Assembly (NCBI GenBank): GCA_024636575.1
Contig: JAGXGU010000112.1
Location: forward strand, 1 to 6,050
Source of the DNA: Altererythrobacter sp.
GTDB lineage: Bacteria > Pseudomonadota > Alphaproteobacteria > Sphingomonadales > Sphingomonadaceae
Direction: 5' to 3'
Length of the DNA stretch: 6,050 bases
The translations under genes were made by a program, and so were the position numbers. How positions within the stretch are numbered: position 1 is the stretch's first letter; the number at the start of each line of letters is the position of its first letter. Shown in pieces: positions 5,470 to 6,050 of this stretch. The notes beneath the pieces were generated by a model that saw nothing but the letters and a program-made list of their open reading frames with translations, was not told the DNA's origin and did not search any database.

Positions 5470-6050
5470 AGGCTTCGCGGAACCTTTTGACGACGCGCAG
5501 GGCAATGAAATTCAAACCTAGGGTGACCATGAACAGCACAAAACCCAGAGCGAAGGCGGCGAGCGTGGCAGGATGGTCGAAACTGCCTTCACCGGTCAAC
5601 ATGGCCACGATCTGGAAAGTAACCGTGGTCATGGCTTGCAGCGGATTACCGGTCAGATTGGCGGCGGCACCGGCAGCCATCACCACAATCATGGTTTCGC
5701 CAATTGCGCGGCTGACCGCCAGCATGACCCCGGCAACAATGCCCGGCAGGGCGGCGGGCACCAGCACGCGGCGGATGGTTTCCGATTTCGTCGCGCCCAT
5801 CGCCAGGCTTCCATCGCGCATGGCCTGCGGGACAGCGGCAATCGAATCGTCGGCCATGGACGATACGAAAGGAATGATCATCACCCCCATCACCAGGCCG
5901 GCGGCCAGCGCACTTTCGCTGGACGCATTGCTGATCCCGATGGCCTGGGCCCAATCTCTGACTGCCGGGGCGACGGTCAACGCCGCGAAATATCCATAGA
6001 CCACGGTGGGAACCCCGGCGAGAATTTCCAGCGCAGGCTTGATCCACGCC
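5462..6050 (-). CDS. pstC: Phosphate ABC transporter permease PstC, C-terminal part (cut by window edge)
   Basis: The frame is open to the window edge, so the N-terminal part lies outside; about 195 residues are visible. They begin with KPALEILAGVPTVVYGYFA, a typical PstC segment. Next come the membrane segment of AAGLVMGVMIIPFVSSMADD, the EAA cytoplasmic loop QAMRDGSLAMGATKSETIRR (the coupling site for PstB), a second run of hydrophobic helices, and the C-terminal RVVKRFREAYE. Its final codons overlap the start of pstA (TATGAGTGA), supporting co-translation of the two channel subunits. By analogy with other Pho clusters, pstS and phoR may lie beyond the window on this side; this is not visible. 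PstC and PstA are related proteins. The call PstC rests on position before the DUF3333-type PstA and on the PALEILAGVPTVVYG segment. Confidence 0.92.
   Translation of the reverse strand, partial: AWIKPALEILAGVPTVVYGYFAALTVAPAVRDWAQAIGISNASSESALAAGLVMGVMIIPFVSSMADDSIAAVPQAMRDGSLAMGATKSETIRRVLVPAALPGIVAGVMLAVSRAIGETMIVVMAAGAAANLTGNPLQAMTTVTFQIVAMLTGEGSFDHPATLAAFALGFVLFMVTLGLNFIALRVVKRFREAYE

Overview
The window looks like chromosomal DNA of an alphaproteobacterium, most likely one of the Sphingomonadales (Erythrobacter/Altererythrobacter/Sphingomonas-like). The grounds are GC-rich coding sequence, a DnaE2 (ImuC) polymerase followed by an extensin-like protein, a PstA carrying the large extra N-terminal periplasmic domain known from alphaproteobacteria, and a G+C-rich palindromic repeat whose translation (GSRGGAEARR...LRASAPPREP) I associate with sphingomonad genomes. 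The taxonomic call is inference.

Left part, + strand (2-1988): the 3' part of dnaE2, the error-prone SOS polymerase that works with ImuA/ImuB, runs from the window edge to its normal C-terminus SRDFH. A GTG start one base past its stop codon begins an extensin-like protein with a membrane-anchor or signal segment and M15-peptidase-like metal-binding motifs. The dnaE2 reading frame is interrupted, without loss of frame, by a concentrically palindromic element of about 236 bp (95-330). It adds about 79 codons at what should be a short beta-hairpin turn before the helix-hairpin-helix region. A 12-bp in-frame tandem duplication also lies next to the dnaE2 C-terminus.

Right part, - strand (6050 down to 1992): a phosphate-uptake and phosphate-sensing operon in the order pstC (cut by the window edge), pstA, pstB, phoU, phoB. 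Junctions are tight: pstC/pstA overlap by 8 bases, pstA/pstB by 4 (GTGA) and pstB/phoU by 1 (TAATG). PstC and PstA form the inner-membrane channel, PstB the ATPase, PhoU the coupling/sensing subunit and PhoB the transcriptional output. The only real gap is 84 bases between phoU and phoB. It holds a candidate Pho box of three heptamers at 11-bp spacing, suggesting that phoB also has its own autoregulated promoter. The two convergent transcription units meet with only 3 bases between the stop codons of the extensin-like gene and phoB.

The most notable item is the palindromic element inside dnaE2. It has three nested inverted-repeat pairs, its outer and middle arms are built on nearly the same octamer, it is open in several frames on both strands, and it encodes the same terminal peptides whichever strand is read. 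It resembles the behaviour of Rickettsia palindromic elements, which insert inside genes and are translated. No transposase, RNA gene or CRISPR array was seen, and no stretch over 300 bases lacks a gene.
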